Source: Arthrobacter gallicola (GTDB lineage: Bacteria; Actinomycetota; Actinomycetes; Actinomycetales; Micrococcaceae). Taken from it: 64,000 bases of DNA. Location: the NCBI RefSeq assembly GCF_014836775.1, contig NZ_JACSQD010000001.1:726185-790184 (forward strand), in the 5' to 3' direction. Positions 63,355 through 64,000 of the stretch are shown here, in pieces. A model generated the notes under the pieces. It was not told where the DNA came from, did not search any database, and saw only the letters and a list, made by a program, of their open reading frames with translations. The translations under genes were made by a program, and so were the position numbers. How positions within the stretch are numbered: the first letter of the stretch is position 1; every line of letters begins with the position of its first letter.

Positions 63355-64000
63355 ATGTCCGCCGGAAAAGTTGTAGTTGTCGGCTCACTGAACGCTGACC
63401 TGACGGTCCGCACCGAGCGTTTCCCCTCCCCCGGGGAGACGCTCAATGGCTCGGAACTGGTTATTGTCCCCGGCGGCAAGAGCGCGAATCAGGCGGCCGC
63501 AGCCGCCATCCTGGGCGCCGGCGTACGGCTCTTCGGGGCTGTCGGGGCCGATGGACACGGGGATCTGTTGCTCAAGGCGGCGGCCGACGCCGGCGTGGAC
63601 GCCTCCCGCGTGCTGCGCCGTGCGGACACCGCAACGGGCACGGCCATGATCGTGGTGGATGCTGCCGGGGAAAACACCATCATTGTTTCCCCCGGAGCCA
63701 ACGGAACGCTCCGCGGCAGCGACCTTCCGGCTGACCTGTTCGACGACGCAGCCGTGCTCTGTCTGAGCCTGGAAGTTCCGCTGGAGACAGTGGCTGCCGC
63801 GGCACAGGCAGGGCACGACGCCGGCGCCACCGTGCTGCTGAACCTCTCGCCGTACCGTGAGGTCCCGGCCGCGCTGCTGGCGCTCACCGATGTGCTCCTG
63901 GTCAATGCACATGAAGCCGCGCAGGTCAGCGGCGTGGCCGATCCTGCCGCTGATTGGGAGGCGGTCATCGGGGCTTTTGCGCGCCTGGGCATTGACCGCG
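63355..64000 (+). CDS. rbsK: Ribokinase (3' end beyond the window)
   Basis: PfkB-family kinase making ribose 5-phosphate; the right edge cuts it after 215 codons. Visible: VVVVGSLNADLTVRTERFPS, the sugar-binding PGGKSANQAAAAAILG, AVGADGHGDLLLKAAADAGV, TGTAMIVVDAAGENTIIVSPGAN split in two parts (IIVSPGANG), LNLSPYREVP and VNAHEAAQVSG. The GAGD active-site motif lies beyond the edge. AAAGGAGAG is 8 bases upstream, 26 bp after the MFS stop, completing a ribonucleoside-salvage operon. Confidence 0.95.
   Translation, partial: MSAGKVVVVGSLNADLTVRTERFPSPGETLNGSELVIVPGGKSANQAAAAAILGAGVRLFGAVGADGHGDLLLKAAADAGVDASRVLRRADTATGTAMIVVDAAGENTIIVSPGANGTLRGSDLPADLFDDAAVLCLSLEVPLETVAAAAQAGHDAGATVLLNLSPYREVPAALLALTDVLLVNAHEAAQVSGVADPAADWEAVIGAFARLGIDR

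Overview
The window is high-GC actinobacterial chromosome and most resembles Arthrobacter or a close Micrococcaceae relative. The evidence is the intact rne-rplU-rpmA-obgE-proB-proA-nadD-rsfS block, a class Ib nrdHIEF operon, an actinobacterial ileS T-box with a very short Stem I, the actinobacterial form of valS, a 13E12-type DUF222/HNH gene and mycobacterial-style LexA boxes. I see no prophage, transposase or CRISPR array. Most of the sequence is ordinary core genome with small accessory patches between operons.

Layout. 0-6 kb: an aldo/keto reductase, then a DNA-damage (SOS) neighbourhood. An SRAP protein and a small unknown protein diverge from one LexA box, and umuDC lies behind a nearly identical second box. 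Between them are a VOC protein, a 49-residue ribbon-helix-helix-like protein and a kinase remnant with a 12-bp tandem repeat. 6-19.7 kb: antiporter, GNAT, DUF222/HNH, DUF1992, two aldo/keto reductases, a CGNR regulator, SDR, a VanY-type peptidase, a PhnB-like/YafY divergent pair, ArfB-like hydrolase and a secreted protein. 19.8-24.1 kb: nrdHIEF with putative NrdR boxes. 24.4-34.1 kb: LysR, FUSC, DUF2975, a lipid group (App1 phosphatase, desaturase, patatin), an autoregulated MerR/TipAS gene, an aldolase/deaminase and sugar-lactone oxidase pair, and a Nudix protein with an extra C-terminal domain. 35 kb: two tRNA-Ala(GGC) genes. 35.5-47.4 kb: the rsfS to rne core cluster. 47.8-55.2 kb: VKOR, a maltokinase-cap-like protein, ndk, DUF4233, folC and ileS with its T-box. 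55.3-64 kb: SDR, AbiEi/DUF559, a DUF488 remnant, valS, and a nucleoside hydrolase-MFS-ribokinase operon cut by the right edge.

How the genes work together. The SOS genes join abasic-site protection (SRAP) to translesion synthesis (UmuDC). NrdHIEF supplies deoxynucleotides and appears to be under NrdR. The core cluster couples ribosome biogenesis (L21, L27, Obg, RsfS, RNase E/G) with proline and NAD synthesis. ileS is under translational T-box control by tRNA-Ile. The right-hand operon would hydrolyse ribonucleosides and phosphorylate the ribose. The observations most worth checking are a UmuD with Arg at the catalytic Lys position, the SOS-box small protein, an in-frame TGA where a zinc-ribbon-like frame would be expected to have Cys, the Nudix/NYN-like fusion, and a leaderless MerR promoter with a 19-bp spacer.
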